DNA of 64,000 bases from Ligula intestinalis (GCA_036362985.1 JAYGXS010000004.1:22412186-22476185), one strand, 5' to 3'; positions 39,891 to 53,402 are shown, counted from the first letter of the stretch. Numbers and translations: made by a program. The notes: generated by a model from the letters alone, not told the origin.

Positions 39891-40712
39891 GTCTGCCAGT
39901 TTCTCCGACATAGTTGCTTTGACCGCAACTGCACCAGATCCTGTAGATGACCCCAGATGTTTCTTGCAGTAGCAGTGGGTCTTCCGGCTTCATTATCTGA
40001 CGCCTTATGGTTGCCTCCGGCCTGTGTGCGACTCCAACTCCAAGTGGTGTGGGAAGGCGGCCGACTGCTTCCGATACGTTTTTGACATACGGGATCGAAC
40101 GCCAAATCTTGGGGTCGGTGCGCTTTTGTTGGCCAGCTCGTTTGCGCAAGCACCGGTTGACGATGTTGCGCGGGTAGCCATTTTCTCTGAACACACGTCG
40201 GAAATATTCTATCTCGGCAACTTTGTCTTCTTCTTCGCTGCAGTGCGTCTCAACATGCCGATAGAGTGTTTTTACGCAACTGCGTTTGTGGCTGATTTGG
40301 TGCTTGCTGTTGTAATTCAGTACTTGCATCGTGTTTGTCGCTTTCCTGAATACTTTAGTCTTTAGACCTCCACAATCTTTTCGACAAACGAGGACATCAA
40401 GAAAAGCCAGCTTCTTTTTCCATCGTAAATTCGATGTCCGGGAAGACGCTGTTGAGATGTTCCTTCAACGTGAGCACCTGATCCCGTTCGATGATGACGA
40501 ACGTGTCATCCACATACCGAGCCCTGAATTTCGGTTTGTGGTGTTGGAAAACCAGTGACTCCAGCCGCTGCAGGACCGCCTCAGCTTTGAGTCCCGATAT
40601 CGGTGAAACCATCGGTGTCCCCTTCACCTGCTCGTAGATCGTTCCGTCAAACGTGAAGTACGTCTTGAGACAGAATTTCGGGAGCTGTAGGATTTCCGCG
40701 TGTCCCAGGCGA
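39891..40712 (-). mobile_element. PLE in block B, cut by gap 2
   Basis: The minus strand carries GTPMVSPISG and an intact RYVDDTFVI (40,627-40,397), then after a shared frameshift a frame from 40,329 running unbroken through HKRSCVKTLYRHVETHCSEE to VIYRIWCSCGQSNYVGETG at the gap edge. It keeps the YVDD box and lacks the 29.93-kb frameshift of copy A, so the two have decayed separately. Confidence 0.88.
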
Positions 40713-43400
40713 AATATGTTTAAGCCAGCTCATGCTGAAGGCCTTTGATCTAGAAAAAAATGATGACTGCGTGCAGAACTCATCTCATGTACAAAATGAT
40801 TAATAAAATCGTATGTATTTATCTTACTGATTTTCACTGCCCCTATAAACTGAAATATATACTATAGAAAACGTGCACAGCAATATTCTTTCTTGAACTT
40901 ACTTTGTAGGAAATAAAGTCCTATTCAAATTTTTGTTTGAAAAAATTACCTTTTAGTTTAAAATCTCTTGCAACCAAATACTTTTTAATCCCAGTGAGCA
41001 TTACGCATTAATTATATGTTTCCAAACTGCGCGCTGTCTAAGCAACAGCATATTTTTCAGATGGTGCACGGAGGTGTTAACCTTATTGTAATAAACCATT
41101 GCGATTGCTGTGGAGCATGTTGTGTTTTTTATAGTCAACATTAATAAATTGATGGATACCATATTATTTGAATGAGCATTTGAAAATCCTAAAACTTTTG
41201 ATCAATATTAAATATTCTGAAGGTACCTCTCCTCCAAGTATAACACTCGAGGAAGATGCTATTGAAAATCAAAAATAAGCAAAAATAATACATTTTTGCA
41301 TGTTTTTTGAAACTTAATATGAATATGGAGGCTGCAATCTGTCCAGCAATCCACACTTACCGCATATTTATAGGATGCCAAAATAATAATTTATTTACAA
41401 TGCTAGTAGTAAAGTACACGTGCGTCGCTGAGGTATGATCTCGGTCATACTGAATGAAGGTTTCGTGTTGGTTTGAATGTGACTCTGTATATGCGCATTT
41501 TTCGGAGTTTCCAGGTAACAGCTGAAGTTTTAAAAAAAAGTTAAAAATATTCTTGTTTCCATTAGTATTCCCTTATCATTAAGTAAGTAAATATATGAAC
41601 TGTTGTGTGTAAGGGAGGCCAAATTCACTTGAACAATTAAAGTTAAACGTCTTTTGCTGTTCCTATCACTCCCTTTCACAGTTAGTACATTCGGACGGGT
41701 TTTCTAAAATTTAGTATATTATTTCCTTCATATTTATGAACTCTTTTCGTGACCCATTTCAGAGTACAGTCCACACTGTTATCGACAATAATAACAGTCA
41801 AGAGGATAAGCAAACGGTACGCTTTTTGATTCAGAATAAATGTCAAATAGTTTGCCTGTATGTTTATTATTGAAGATTTAGCATGTGTTTAAATGAAGCC
41901 AAAGCGATGCATTCTTACCCAAGTTGATCACCATTCTTGACCTCCTGCATAGCTACATTTTTGTATCGCCTAGTTGGGGAGGGAATAAGAGGGCACGTGT
42001 AGTAATATTCCCAGCAAGTTTCTTTTTTACAGACAATATTTTATCTTACAGGTACAGAAAAACTGTGACCAAGGAATAGTTATTAGAAATGTTAACTTTT
42101 TTCCAGATCCAGAAACCAGACAAAAGCGCAATGGGAGGATCGAAGGTACATTTTTCTAACTGTCTGCCATTCTTGCTTCCTTCTCGTCCTGCTAAAATTT
42201 GATGCAGCCCAACCGAAAATTCACGATAACAGGGTTTTGACGCTGTCAGTTGTCTCAAAAGCAAAATACACGCGACTTCTCCTACGGTAGAATGATTTCA
42301 TGTTGCTCAGGTGTATCGTACGTTGCTTGCAATTCATTTCTGACCTACAAAGCCATGCTTCTTACGTTTACATGTACGCTATTCGGAGCTTGCGCATTCA
42401 ATTTTTGGTTTATCCTTCTCCAAGTCTGGTTGCATCCACAGCTGCTCCTCGGTAGAAAAATGAAAACATTTTACTGAATACTTACAAATTCGTGTTTCTG
42501 TATGCATCAGTTGAACGAGTTTTGCATGGTTTGTCAGGGTCGGCACTTTCCTAGGACAGTTTTAAGCGCAATTTCTCTGACTGATCTCAAGGGCTTCTCT
42601 GCGAATGAGGGTATGAGGCGGTAGTTAATGTCTGTTTGATTTACTACCTAACCTAGTAGCACCCAACTCTAGCACGTGACTGCTCCAGCGTAGCGCTTTT
42701 TGGGTTACGTAGTCAGAACGAATGTGATTCGTTGAATTCGCTATACATCAGACCCTGTGAAATTGGGTTAGTGATACGTTTAACATTTATAGTAAACTTA
42801 TTATAAGGTACTTCTACGTCATTAAACTGATACAAAATTTTTAGTCAGCTGAAGTGTGTTTTAATCAACAGCTGTGAAAATTAACTACTACAATTTTAAT
42901 TTATTGACTGATTATGTCTGCAGCAAGTTAAGAAGCCAACCGGTCAGACTGAAGCAGTTACATAGAGAAGAGTGTTTGCTTATTTGGTTATAACGGTGGG
43001 GAATAGCCGTTTTCAAGTTTCATTTTTGTTTGAGTGGATTATGCTATATGTCGCTATCGGACGAAAACAATGTGTTCATTTGAAATGCGTCGTGGGAGGT
43101 TATACCCCACAACTAACTTGCACGGATTCTGATACCTGATATCCACAATGAGTTTAGTCGGTAGGGTTTCTTAAAAATCCAATTATTACTTCTTTTCCTA
43201 TCGTCAATTGTATCTGATGTCCCTTTGTGTACACTTTTAGACCGCACATCCGCCTCTCCCTCCTTGTCGTAACTATCAAATAAGAAATCAAGAAGTAAGT
43301 TTCCGCTTCGGAATGCCTGTCACAAAGTCTCCGTGTATCCGAATAGGGGCTAAATCAGCATGTGTTTCACAGAGGCGGAGGTCGCAAATTAAGTAGTACT
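40713..43400. other. Shared A/B segment, mostly anonymous
   Basis: Counterpart of 26.7-29.3 kb. Nothing recognised except the 39-base cassette at 42.1 kb. Confidence 0.35.
42107..42145 (+). CDS. 39-base micro-exon candidate, block B
   Basis: AACTTTTTTCCAG precedes 13 codons encoding IQKPDKSAMGGSK, followed by GTACAT. It is related to the VQRPDQ cassettes at 43.6 and 55.3 kb. Confidence 0.4.
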
Positions 43401-43580
43401 CCCTAATTTCCACACAATTCACGACCAATTCCTTAAATACACAGATGTCTTGCCTATGTTCTAAAAGAATGACACAGCAGTATACCAATACTGTCAGCAA
43501 GCTTCTGATGTGTTGATGCTATTTACCTTTGTTCACAGGTGCTTGATGAACCTTTATTGCTAAGTTCCACCTTTTTCCAG

Positions 43581-43601
43581 GTTCAGAGACCGGACCAGAT
43601 G
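43581..43601 (+). CDS. 21-base micro-exon candidate, block B
   Basis: CACCTTTTTCCAG, seven codons encoding VQRPDQM, then the good donor GTAAGG. The block C counterpart differs in length by exactly two codons. Confidence 0.45.
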
Positions 43602-44024
43602 GTAAGGTCGAATGTTAGTTGATCTCACTCATTTTTAATTCTAGTTCTTTACTCGTCATTCTGTAATATCTTTTGATTTTTGGATCATCTGAGCGCAACT
43701 GCGTGTCCATATTAATCAGTAGCAGTGGGCGTTAGTTCTCTCAGTAAAAAAACTCTAGCTAGTACGTATGCCATATGACAAAAAATGATTCTGTAGTAGG
43801 ACAAATAAATGAAATTAGGCTAAGGTTGGCCAGAAGGTCTTTTGCTGATTATGTTCAAATCAGTACAGTTCAGTTTTATTAGGGAAATATAGGTAAATAC
43901 CTTTAAACTCCCTCTTTGTACATAGCTATGACGCAGAACATGTGGCGTTGCCAATAATGGAACTGCGGACAGTGTTAGAAAGGTCGTTTGAGGCTCAAAT
44001 ACATAAATGAGTAAGTAACACTTA

Positions 44025-45090
44025 TTTAGCCAAGTTGTCCATTGCCATGGAATCCAGAACTATTTCGCAGGCGGAAATCGACTATTCGCAACTAATTAAA
44101 TATTTCTTATGGGTAAAACTTCGCCTACAGCGCTTCCACTTATATCTTCTCGCTCGACCATTTGGGATTAACAATGGTCACAAACCCCTCCTATGTCTGC
44201 TGACTGATAAACTGGGCCTACGACGAATTTTCTGGACAAGAATGCAAGCATAAATACTCAGGTTTACCACTTACACATACGCAATGAAACACGTTACGAG
44301 TAGTGCAGACGCTATGACTAACGCCTTGAGTGTGTAACCCTTTTTATACGATGCCGTTGGTAGAGCACCTGCTTTCGACTTCCTGAATTTTGTTCAGAAC
44401 CTGGCCAACGCATCCAAAACCCACCAACAGACTGTATAGTTGACATTCGGAGACCCTCTTTTCAGTGAATCTACAGCAATGATGACAAGTACGCTGGTCA
44501 TCTTCTACCGTTCTTGAGTTTTGGCCATGCAAAAACCGTCAGAATGAACTCAGTCAATAGAACGGATGCGTTCTATAACGCAATCGTGTAGTTGTATCAC
44601 TGCAGGGTCGACATGCCATCACCAAGGGATTGCATAATAGTCATCATAACATAGCGAGAATGAGATCCTATGTCTGATCGTAAGGGGTTATACGTCAAGG
44701 TTAGCCTTAAACATTCCAGTATGTGAAACACTAAGTTTCTTCACCGAGGACGCACGTGAAGTCGTAGATCTGGTCAGACTCAGCGTGGACAAGAATGTAT
44801 GTAAATTGCTTTAGACTACTTCAGAGCCAGAGTCTAAGCAAAGTTGATTAAGGGGATGCTTGCAAGAAAGCCTTATTCATCAGTCACTCAGATAAAATAT
44901 GTATGGTTCCCTATCTTCATCCGTGGAATACCTCAAATGTTCTCGTCAGACAATTTTCCGGCCTTCATTACAACATAGGTTGACGAGTTTATACTGAAAA
45001 ATGGAATCAGACATCCATTCATGGTTGCGTACCATACAGTTTCAAATGGTCTCTTACTTTTATTTTCTAGGCTTATAGTAAAGCATAATG
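44025..45090 (+). mobile_element. Ty3/Gypsy pol relic in block B
   Basis: RNase H-like AEIDYSQLIKYFLWVKLRLQ and NNGHKPLLCLL at 44.07-44.25 kb. The integrase core near 44.93-45.05 kb reads SDNFPAFI, then has a TAG that copies A and C lack. Same fragment and order as in A and C. Confidence 0.65.
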
Positions 45091-46107
45091 TGGCGAATAG
45101 TAGATGCTGACTTCAAGGATGCCTAAATGCTATTCATTTGTGTGGTAATTGAGTCACCATAATTACATATTCAATTTTCAATCTCCATGTACGGCCATGC
45201 GTGTGAAATGAATGAGATGCTTATTTTAGTAAGCGTGCAGTTAGCTAGCGGTGAAATACGATAACTAAGGCACCACTTCCGCTCATCTGTTAATTTTGTC
45301 TGCAATTGTCATTAGTGATGGGTAAGAAGATGGATGCGAATCGTCAGGCGAATGTAGTTCTTACTTCCATTGCCAAATTTAATCATACGCAGTCTGAAGC
45401 CACAAACTCTCTGACTAATATCTGTTTGATGTGCAACGATGTCCTATTCATGAAAACTTGAACCTGGAGCATTTCTATGCGTGTGCCACTAAAGCTCACA
45501 ACCATTTATCATAGGGAAGACCCTCGGGGGATCATATATAGTGTTCGAAAATACAAATTTACACATCGTTGAAGGATTATTTACCCTTTTTGTGCCATAT
45601 TAATGATTCAAGATACCACTTTCTGCAGGCTTACATAATTTACTTTCAGTAACTGATCTTATTAACTGTTTATGGAAGCGCTACAAAAGAGTTTTTGATT
45701 AGGGAGGTGCACGTGAGCGGTTATATTACACCCATAATTATGCCAGGATGACGGCTTTACAATGAACTTCTATTTGACAAGCTACAAAAGACACACTTAG
45801 TGAACGATGGCAGCTTATTTTGCGAAAATTGTTATACTGCTTTCTAATTTACTATAATTTGACATACATATTACAGGCAGCATGTTCAAGAATCTCATTT
45901 ATTTTACTCAATTCTTAGCGGACCTTTTCTTGTCGATATTTATTCTCTGAAATACTATAATTCCAGCTTTACAAAGTTTCCAATTATGAGCTTTTTTGAG
46001 AACTACAATGCCCGTTGTAACTGTACCGTATCCGTACATCTTCTAATGCCACTCAAAAAGTATGCGGCATAACCGTATAATGCCAAGTTAAAAAGATAAG
46101 ATGCTCG

Positions 46108-47034
46108 GGACAGCAAGTTGACAGGCCAAGCAGGATTTCCTAAGCAATCATATAGAATCCACCAGAATGACTACGAGGCAGACTTAGCTATTAAGTTGGT
46201 TTGGAAGATTTAGTTAATTTTGTTGACCCACTTATGAAAAAACTCGTGGCATTCGTTATTAGTCAAAACTTTAATAAATAAACTAAATGTAACGAGTTGG
46301 AGGACAACTGTTTCTGCAGGCCTTGATTGAGGTTGTTGTAGCCAGAAACCTGCCATCTTGTCTTTTGCCATCGACCTGTCTGGCAGTCGAAATATGCGCA
46401 GAAAGGACAAATTGCATATCAGACCAATATCAAGGGATCTCGTTGGACGGAATATCTATAGTTTTAGGACTTGGAGAGGTTATAACTCGAAATACGCACT
46501 GGATTAACTTCTGATGTTGCAATACAAGATTAAGGCGTGGTTCGTCATAAACGGCTGCGAGGGCTCCAAAGTGAGTCACAAAGCAAAAACAGAACATAGA
46601 TGTTTCTTCATCGGATCGGTGCGTCCCGCAGTATCATATTCTATTATATAAATTGTATCTGGGATGAAAACATCCGATAGAAACTATAAGGGGTTTATCA
46701 ATAAATATCCAAGTGAATGTTGTTTAATGAGTCATTTTTTTATAAAGTTTGGTTACTTCAGGTTTCAAAAAGACGTGCAATCCAAGGCCACCATTCTGAC
46801 ATGCTTAAAGTTTCATTTATGTAATATTTCCTGATAGAAAATGTGTTTCAATACTTTCGTTAACGTTTTATGAATTTGGTAACTGACTGTACATCAACCA
46901 TAACAATAACTTCAAGTTCATTTCTGCTGGTCAGTGGACACCAGAAAGCATCGTTAACATCACCCAACACATATGGGTCCCATTTGAGAACCTTGTCAAC
47001 AATGCATACATGCAGACTAGCTTAGAGTGTTCTT
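46108..47034. other. Block B-specific 0.93-kb segment
   Basis: Sequence that replaces about 3 kb present in A and C. The longest open frame (46,323-46,514 plus) has no recognisable motif. No inverted ends or LTRs were seen. Confidence 0.6.
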
Positions 47035-48114
47035 TTATGTCCAAGGCTTCACAAAAGGATGGCGTGCAAGCGTTGTCGAAACAAACAGCATCTGCGGAAC
47101 GAGCAATACGCCGGCATTGAAAAAAACGCTGGGTTATATATTAAGACATAGCTAGTATAATGTGTTTTTGAAAGTTCAATCACTTTAATGCAGAATGTGT
47201 GTTTTCGCGAATTGATTTGCTGTCTGTCTGTGTTTTAGTTCCATTCTGGCGTATACAGTCCAAATTCTCTTCAGTTGTTTTTTTGAATTCGCAGATCATG
47301 GTGTCTGGATGGCTAAGGCTGTAAACGTATTGTGCATGTGATTTCAAGCCCTCGTCTTATTTCACAACTAATGTTTGGACTACAAAAGAGTAAAGAGTAG
47401 AGTTTTCTGAAACGTTTAGAACAAATATCTGTCCGATTCAGGGTGTGCAATAACTATGCATAAGTTAATGCACTTATGGAACTTGTAATTCTAACAGATC
47501 ACCCTTTTCTTTTTTGAGAGAGGCAAAGATAGAGGCGGAGGGAAGGCTCCGTGTTCGTAAGGTGTTTAGGTGATAGGGTTTTGTGGCAAAATATGTTGTT
47601 ATGGCGCCCTTTGATGACAGTTTAAAAATCTGTAGGGTATTCGGAGGATTTTACTGACGTTCACTCTTCGTTCGATGTCGAAAATAGTGCTCTTGAATTA
47701 AAGCCAATAAAATCCTCCCACTTTCATCAGCTAGCCAGAATAGTCGGCATTTCGTTGATTCGGGCCATAGATGGGTCGGCACAGGAAAGTAGGTGTGCAT
47801 AAAAACATGTGAGGGCTGAATTAAACAACGGTTTTTCGTACTCGATGATACAGCCATCCAGTGTTACGGGGGTGTTGTGTTAAATTTCAGGAAGAGTATA
47901 ATTACGATGGTTGTCATTATATTATTAACTTAGACTAAAACACTAGCCTTAACCGTAACGAAGCTTTTTATATCTCTGTGATTTAGTGCAAAGTCACTTG
48001 CTGTATTCTTAAATGCTAAATATTCCTGTATGATGAACATGTGTGCTTTGCCGATCTAGTAGAGGAACAAGGAGCTCCCAACGTGGACCAGTCTGACCGT
48101 CGCATAGTGACTAT

Positions 48115-48205
48115 GATGATATGCTAAAATGTATCTGACAAAGCAAAGGGAGACCGGAATGGCCACTTCTGGCTTGTGAGTTGTCATAAGCCAGTCCTAC
48201 GTAAG
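48115..48205 (-). repeat. SINE body fragment in block B
   Basis: Counterpart of the fragment at 19.8 kb; contains GGCCACTTCTGGCTTGTGAG on the plus strand. Confidence 0.5.
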
Positions 48206-48424
48206 CTCAAGAGAAATGAGCAAAGCAAAACTTGATTAGTTTCCTACTAAATCAGGTAAACACATATATTCATCATATTCGTGATCTCAACCAACAAAGA
48301 AAGGAACCCGTAGTGCCTTGTTAGAGTAATTAATACACAGGGAGTTAGTACTTAAAGGACACGGTCGGTATACTACAGCGTGACTATGAAAATGCAAGAC
48401 TCCCCCTTTTGAGAATAGTTGTTC

Positions 48425-48600
48425 GCTTTTTCGCTAATTGCCTGATGTCGGCGTGTGGGTCTTGACCTGCCGAACTTTCATCCTCCGTTCTGAATTTCAG
48501 TGTGATGACCATCTGAAGCATAAAGGTTGTATGTGATCTGTGTGCGACTCCCACTACAAGGCATGCAAGTAAGCGGCCGACGCTGATGAAATTACTCGCA
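48425..48600 (-). mobile_element. PLE piece in block B, minus half of head-to-head pair
   Basis: The minus strand reads VGRLLACLVVGVAHRS and then PLE 3'-tail sequence; counterpart of 19,402-19,600. Confidence 0.55.
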
Positions 48601-48605
48601 CTACA

Positions 48606-49065
48606 ATGAGCGGAGGAAGGATGTTGCCGAACTGCAATATCTTCGACGTGTGTTCAAAGAAAATGGCTATTGTTGCATGCGTAAACGAAATGAGCGAAAA
48701 CATCACACCGAATACAGCTTATAGTAAGCGACTCCGTACGTCAAAAATGCTCGAGACTGTCGACCGGGTTTTCGCACCACATGGATTTGAAGTTCCACAC
48801 AGGCCACCATAAGATATCAGATAGCGAAACCAGAAGACTCACTACCACGGCAAATAATATCAGGAATCCTCTATACGATCTGCTGCTATTGCAAAAAAAG
48901 CTCGTCCATGTCAAACCGACTGTTGGTATCTAATGTGTGTGTAGATGACTCAACATCCAAGTATAAAGCCAGAATCGTAAGCTCCAAATGTTACGCAAGT
49001 TTTTCGGTTGTTTTTATGAAAGGAAATCTTCTTAACAGTTTCAAAATGAAGGACTGTTGACATCT
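48606..49065 (+). mobile_element. PLE piece in block B, plus half of head-to-head pair
   Basis: The plus strand encodes SKMLETVDRVFAPHGFEVPH followed by an out-of-frame endonuclease start; counterpart of 18,940-19,400. Confidence 0.65.
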
Positions 49066-49989
49066 TGTTAATAGGGGTAGAGTTATATTGATATATTATT
49101 ATTTTAAACGATTTATCCATTCAGACCGTTGTTTTTTTTTCAATGTTGCACGTGTTTCTTACTGGATTGTAGACTCGAGGGATTTACGTCAACCTCCGCA
49201 TAGACTTGTTTTTCTCCTTGTACCGAAATAACATAGGGTAATGGAGCATATAGAGATTGGTCTGGTAGAAGCGAATAGGTGATTTGCAGGTAAAATTTAA
49301 GGAGAAGGAGGTGCGATCTCTAGAAGAGGGTATGTATTGGCCTGATGTTATGTATGCGCGTTCAAAACAGCGATCAGAGACAAGCACAGATTGTGGTGAT
49401 AATGGTACAAGGTACGCCGTATTTATAGCTGTAGTAGCCACGCGCTGGCTTGTGTATTTAAATTAATATTTGTCATGCCCACAGGTTGGGATCATAATTG
49501 CTGCGATGATGGTTTGGCATTCCGCATGCGAATTGTAAATTGCCGCAAAACCGTTCTCCTTATTGGATCGTGGCGTGTAAATTACGTGGAAGTTTGGCTC
49601 GCTATCATCAAAAGTTTCTGACGCCCGCACCCTCCCCACCTGACTCATTCCCCTAGTCAGGCAAATCTTCGGTAAAGCATTTGGGAACGGCAGTTAATTG
49701 TGCTCCCTGACGGATTGTGGGCCTGCGAAACGTGATTCGAGCAATTCACGCCTTATTCGACTGCTAGCTCTGATGAGGGTTTTGGTCTTGCTGAGCTTGA
49801 AAATATGGCCGGGTTCTTTCAACTGAGCTGTAGGTTTGACTCCAATTTCGCGTCAGTGTTGCTTTTATGAGTTCTTAATAGTGCAATTTTTTCGGTGCTT
49901 ATATTGAGGCACATATTGCACAGGTAACCTATAACACTGCGTTAATTATACTTAACAAATAAAAATATTTTGGTATTCTAGATATTTGT

Positions 49990-50165
49990 AGAAGGAACTT
50001 ACTGAAAAAGACGAGAGATACTAAGATGTCCAGTTCTGGCCCATTAGTCGTCATCAGCTAGTCATATCTAACTCAAATGTTGCCTCATAAATTTGTTCCC
50101 CACTCGAGTTTCGAACCGACAAACCCTTTATTTAGAAGTCGAACGCTCTGGGCACTGCACCACGG
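49990..50165 (-). repeat. tRNA-derived SINE, copy 3
   Basis: The minus strand starts CCGTGGTGCAGTGCCCAGAG, has the B box GTCGGTTCGAAACTC, and continues into ATGACTAGCTGATGACGACT, the common body, ending near CTCGTCTTTTTCAG. Its head differs from the 13.1-kb copy, so more than one head type may exist. Confidence 0.65.
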
Positions 50166-50369
50166 GCTCGCTGTCTTGTCGGTTTTTAACTGAGAATATA
50201 CAATGGCAGATAGGTGTAAACTTATCAGGTTGAGGACACACTCGTCCATCCATGGTGCCTTTAGAGCTCACATTCGAGCCTAAACAAGTGTCAGTGTTTT
50301 TTCGGTTTCTGGTGGGAACAGAGCCTGATTTAAAACCCGTTATCTTGATGCCAACCACATCTAGTTTTT

Positions 50370-51280
50370 ACAAAAGGTGAAGGGTAAGAATTATTTTAAT
50401 GGACAACGTAATTCACTATACAACCGGCCAGCAATGTCCGCGCCTATTTACTAGACAAATGGGTCTTATAAGACATTTAATCTGACCACAGTTCAGGTGT
50501 AACCTGCTCACGAGTCATTCAACCTGACGCAATTATCAGGAAAACCGCTCTTGATAATAAATTTGCACAACAATATTTCAAATTCACGTAGTGCGGTTAT
50601 GATCAAGTGGGTTTCTGAAAAAAGCGTCCATGAAAAACCGAGCATTTGAGGTCGTTCATCTATAATCCTACACGCCCTTATAAGAGCAGAAGTTGCTAGA
50701 TCTTTTAGTGCTTGGTAAGTTCGTGAGCGTTTATCGCCAAAAAGGCTAACCTAAGTATAGTTTCAATGCTTTATGTTGTTGGTAGAAATAAATAACCCTT
50801 TGGATAATTGTACGCAACCAGAACACTCGTGCATTCCGAATATCTAACGTTCGGATTACAGATGGTTGGTTTAAGATACTTCAAAATACAAGGACTAACT
50901 TCTAAACGCATGCTATGGTTAAAGGCTTAAGATTATAATAAATGGCCGCCCGATCCGTAATTTGCGGAAAATTCCCTTTGCAGATGTTGCAGTAGTGCAA
51001 TAATCATATTCAAATAAACCAACCATTTTAATATAAAAGCACAAAAGGTGGAAACAATCGGGGTCGCTTGCTCCTTGACGGGCAAGTTTTCAGAACTGCT
51101 GCCATATTATTTAAGTTTCCAGCTCAGAAAACTGCTATTAATGACACATGAGAAGAAGAGACGAACTTTCCGATTTATATCTCCTTATATTAGGATTGCA
51201 GCAGGTTTTGTCCAAACTCAATTGTATTATGTTTTCGCTCCGCTGCCCGAACTTTGTCTCTACATTGCAAGCGTATGCTT
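50370..51280. other. No recognised gene
   Basis: The open frame 51,048-51,335 (plus) contains an acceptor-like AGTTTCCAG before LRKLLLMTHEKKRRTFRFIS, but no donor fits well and no family is recognised. Confidence 0.3.
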
Positions 51281-51287
51281 GGACAAT

Positions 51288-51905
51288 ACTTTTAAAATGG
51301 CCTCGTTGGAACGGGCAGACACGGTTTTACGCTGAGCTTCGGCTGTTCTTTTCAATATAAACTAGGTTTGTACACTTATGTTTAGCTGCTTTTTATGACC
51401 GAAAGACACCTCGGTAGACACTAGTAGTCGGAAATTTGTTAGCACCCTTTAAACAGCATGTAAGCTCTGTGTCCCGCTATTATCTCCTCAGGTACATAAA
51501 AGTAACCTGGTCGAAACCATTGACAAATGAACCACAAACTTTATTATACAGGGTATAACAATCTTTTTGACTTTTTAAACACTTCTTTTCCCTTTTTCTA
51601 TGAATTGTAAACAAATACTTATAAAAATCATTTTTAAAATGGCCTCGTTGGAACGGGTAGGCATATTTATTCCCGGCTATTTTCTTTAGTGTTAACTCGG
51701 TATTTGAACTTAGTGTTAACTATTTTGAGTACGCAAAAACACGTCAGTAGGCACTAGCAGACAGGACGGACTTAGTATCACCTTTGCAGCATAAATGCTC
51801 TGTGTCCTGCTAATATGTTAACAGCACCAGGGCAGTAAACTGACAAACGTGCCCATTAAAACTAACGGCTCTGACAAACGAGCCACAATATTAATTGCAC
51901 AGTGG
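51288..51905. repeat. Pair of direct repeats, about 270 bases each, 345 bases apart
   Basis: Units at about 51,288-51,560 and 51,634-51,905 share AAAATGGCCTCGTTGGAACG, a middle containing GTAGGCACTAG-type sequence, GCTCTGTGTCC and TGACAAA-GAGCCACAA. Sampled identity is roughly three quarters. Type unknown. Confidence 0.65.
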
Positions 51906-52700
51906 TATTATCTTTTAAAATATCAAAAAATATAATTTCAAGCATTTTTCTTTCGAACGTTTTACTTTAGCAGATACAAAACGCCTTTCACGAAGAGCTC
52001 GACGTCAAGGTTAGTATATGCCTGGGCATTCCCAAAAGTTTGGATGCTGCATTAAACAATCTTGGTTTAATATATTAAAGCAACTGATATGACTGCCACA
52101 TAAGTCTCATTAAAAGATTACCTTTGAAGTTGCCTGGTTCGCCACACAGTACACGTTTTTTGACTTACCGCAACAAAGCATAATCAGAGAATATCTTCTA
52201 TCCTGCGAAATATTTCGCTAAAGCAGACACTTAATAGAACGCGTACTTAACGGCTGCTCAATTAACGAATGTCGTACCAGCGTTCTTTGTCCTTCGAGTT
52301 TTTGGAATGATCGATACCACCTCGTCCATTTGAATTTACCAGAGAGGTCGTCCGTTTTCAGATTTAACTGAATTTCCAAGGAAAAAACCGAAATTATTTT
52401 ATAAATCAATATTTGTTCTTGTGCTTTGCGTTGGTTCTGCTAACATTTGACATTTATACATCTGCATCTGATTTGCTGACTAGGTGTCCTTCTTACACTT
52501 CATGTTAGTGAGCGTGTAGCACTGCATTACTTATATACTAGAATTTAAACTGCAGTTTGACTACAGATTTGGAAGTGAACGAGCCTGCAGCTGCAAATGT
52601 AAATTTTGTGTCATGACCACTGAAACAGCATTCATAGGCCTGATCATTTCATTCCAAAGCATTTTGCTGGTGTTTAAATTGTTATTATAATTGCTGATTT
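51906..52700. other. No recognised gene
   Basis: AT-rich flank of the 52.7-kb exon. The last 60 bases are similar to the intron flank of the same exon in block C. Confidence 0.4.
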
Positions 52701-52710
52701 TGCATTTTAG

Positions 52711-52797
52711 CTGAGAGAGAAGATGAGCACGTTGGATCTGAAATCAGAAAAGCTTCAAAGCTCTTCACAAAATGGTGGACAAAAGAAAGCTCCGAAG
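52711..52797 (+). CDS. 87-base phase-0 exon, third copy
   Basis: TGCATTTTAG is followed by 29 codons beginning LREKMSTLDLKSEKLQSSSQ and ending APK, then GTTGTT, a weaker donor than in the other copies. Compared with 57,909-57,995, about 15 of 87 bases differ and no change breaks the frame; flanks diverge more and contain indels. Unrecognised protein. Confidence 0.5.
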
Positions 52798-53402
52798 GTT
52801 GTTCAATAGGAATTGAGGCAAAACATGTGTACTTAAGGATAAATCCAAATTCTCAGAATGTCCAACATGCAACTATAGGCTATAGTTCCTTTTCAGAGCA
52901 TTTATTTCCACTTATTTGGTACTCGCATAATTATGACTATTCACAATTTTGAATGTGCTTGCGTTCCCTGTTAGTAACTTTATATTTTATTTGTTCTTAT
53001 AAAGAATATATTTTCAGCCAAACATACGGATCAAAAGTCTAGCCTATTTGCTTTTAAATAGGCACTGTTGTGCTTCAATTCGGATTATAAAGGGCAGTTT
53101 CACATATAAATCTGTTCTGCTTTGATTTAAGCTTAAAGATGTGCGATGGAAATCAGAAAGCACGGACAAAGCACCAATTGTAAGCCCACTATTTTCCTCC
53201 ATTCTAGTATGTATATTCGCGCTACATTATAGATATCCATGGATGTTGCTTATTAGCGTACTGAACAGGAACCAATATGTTCTTATGATCGCTTATTAAA
53301 AGCTTTTTATGGATTGGTTCTTTTTCTAGGCCCTGACCTCAAGTACATTATCTTTTGTATTTTGTATGAGCTTTATTTCCGTATGTGCTATCGTTTTTTT
53401 AG

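Larger units (their letters stand above)
39891..49180 (+). repeat. Block B, inverted counterpart of block A
   Basis: Matches block A in reverse order. It lacks A's 20,966-23,957 and has 46,108-47,034 in that place. The direct-repeat relation to block C covers 43,404-46,107. Confidence 0.9.

Noticed and set aside
46323..46514. A gene in the B-specific segment
   Set aside because: Only a 63-codon frame with no splice signals, motif or second copy.
49290..49329. A 40-base exon (VKFKEKEVRSLEE) between TTTGCAG and GTATGT
   Set aside because: Splice signals are good, but there is a single copy, the length is not a multiple of three and no partner exon was found, so not listed as a gene part.
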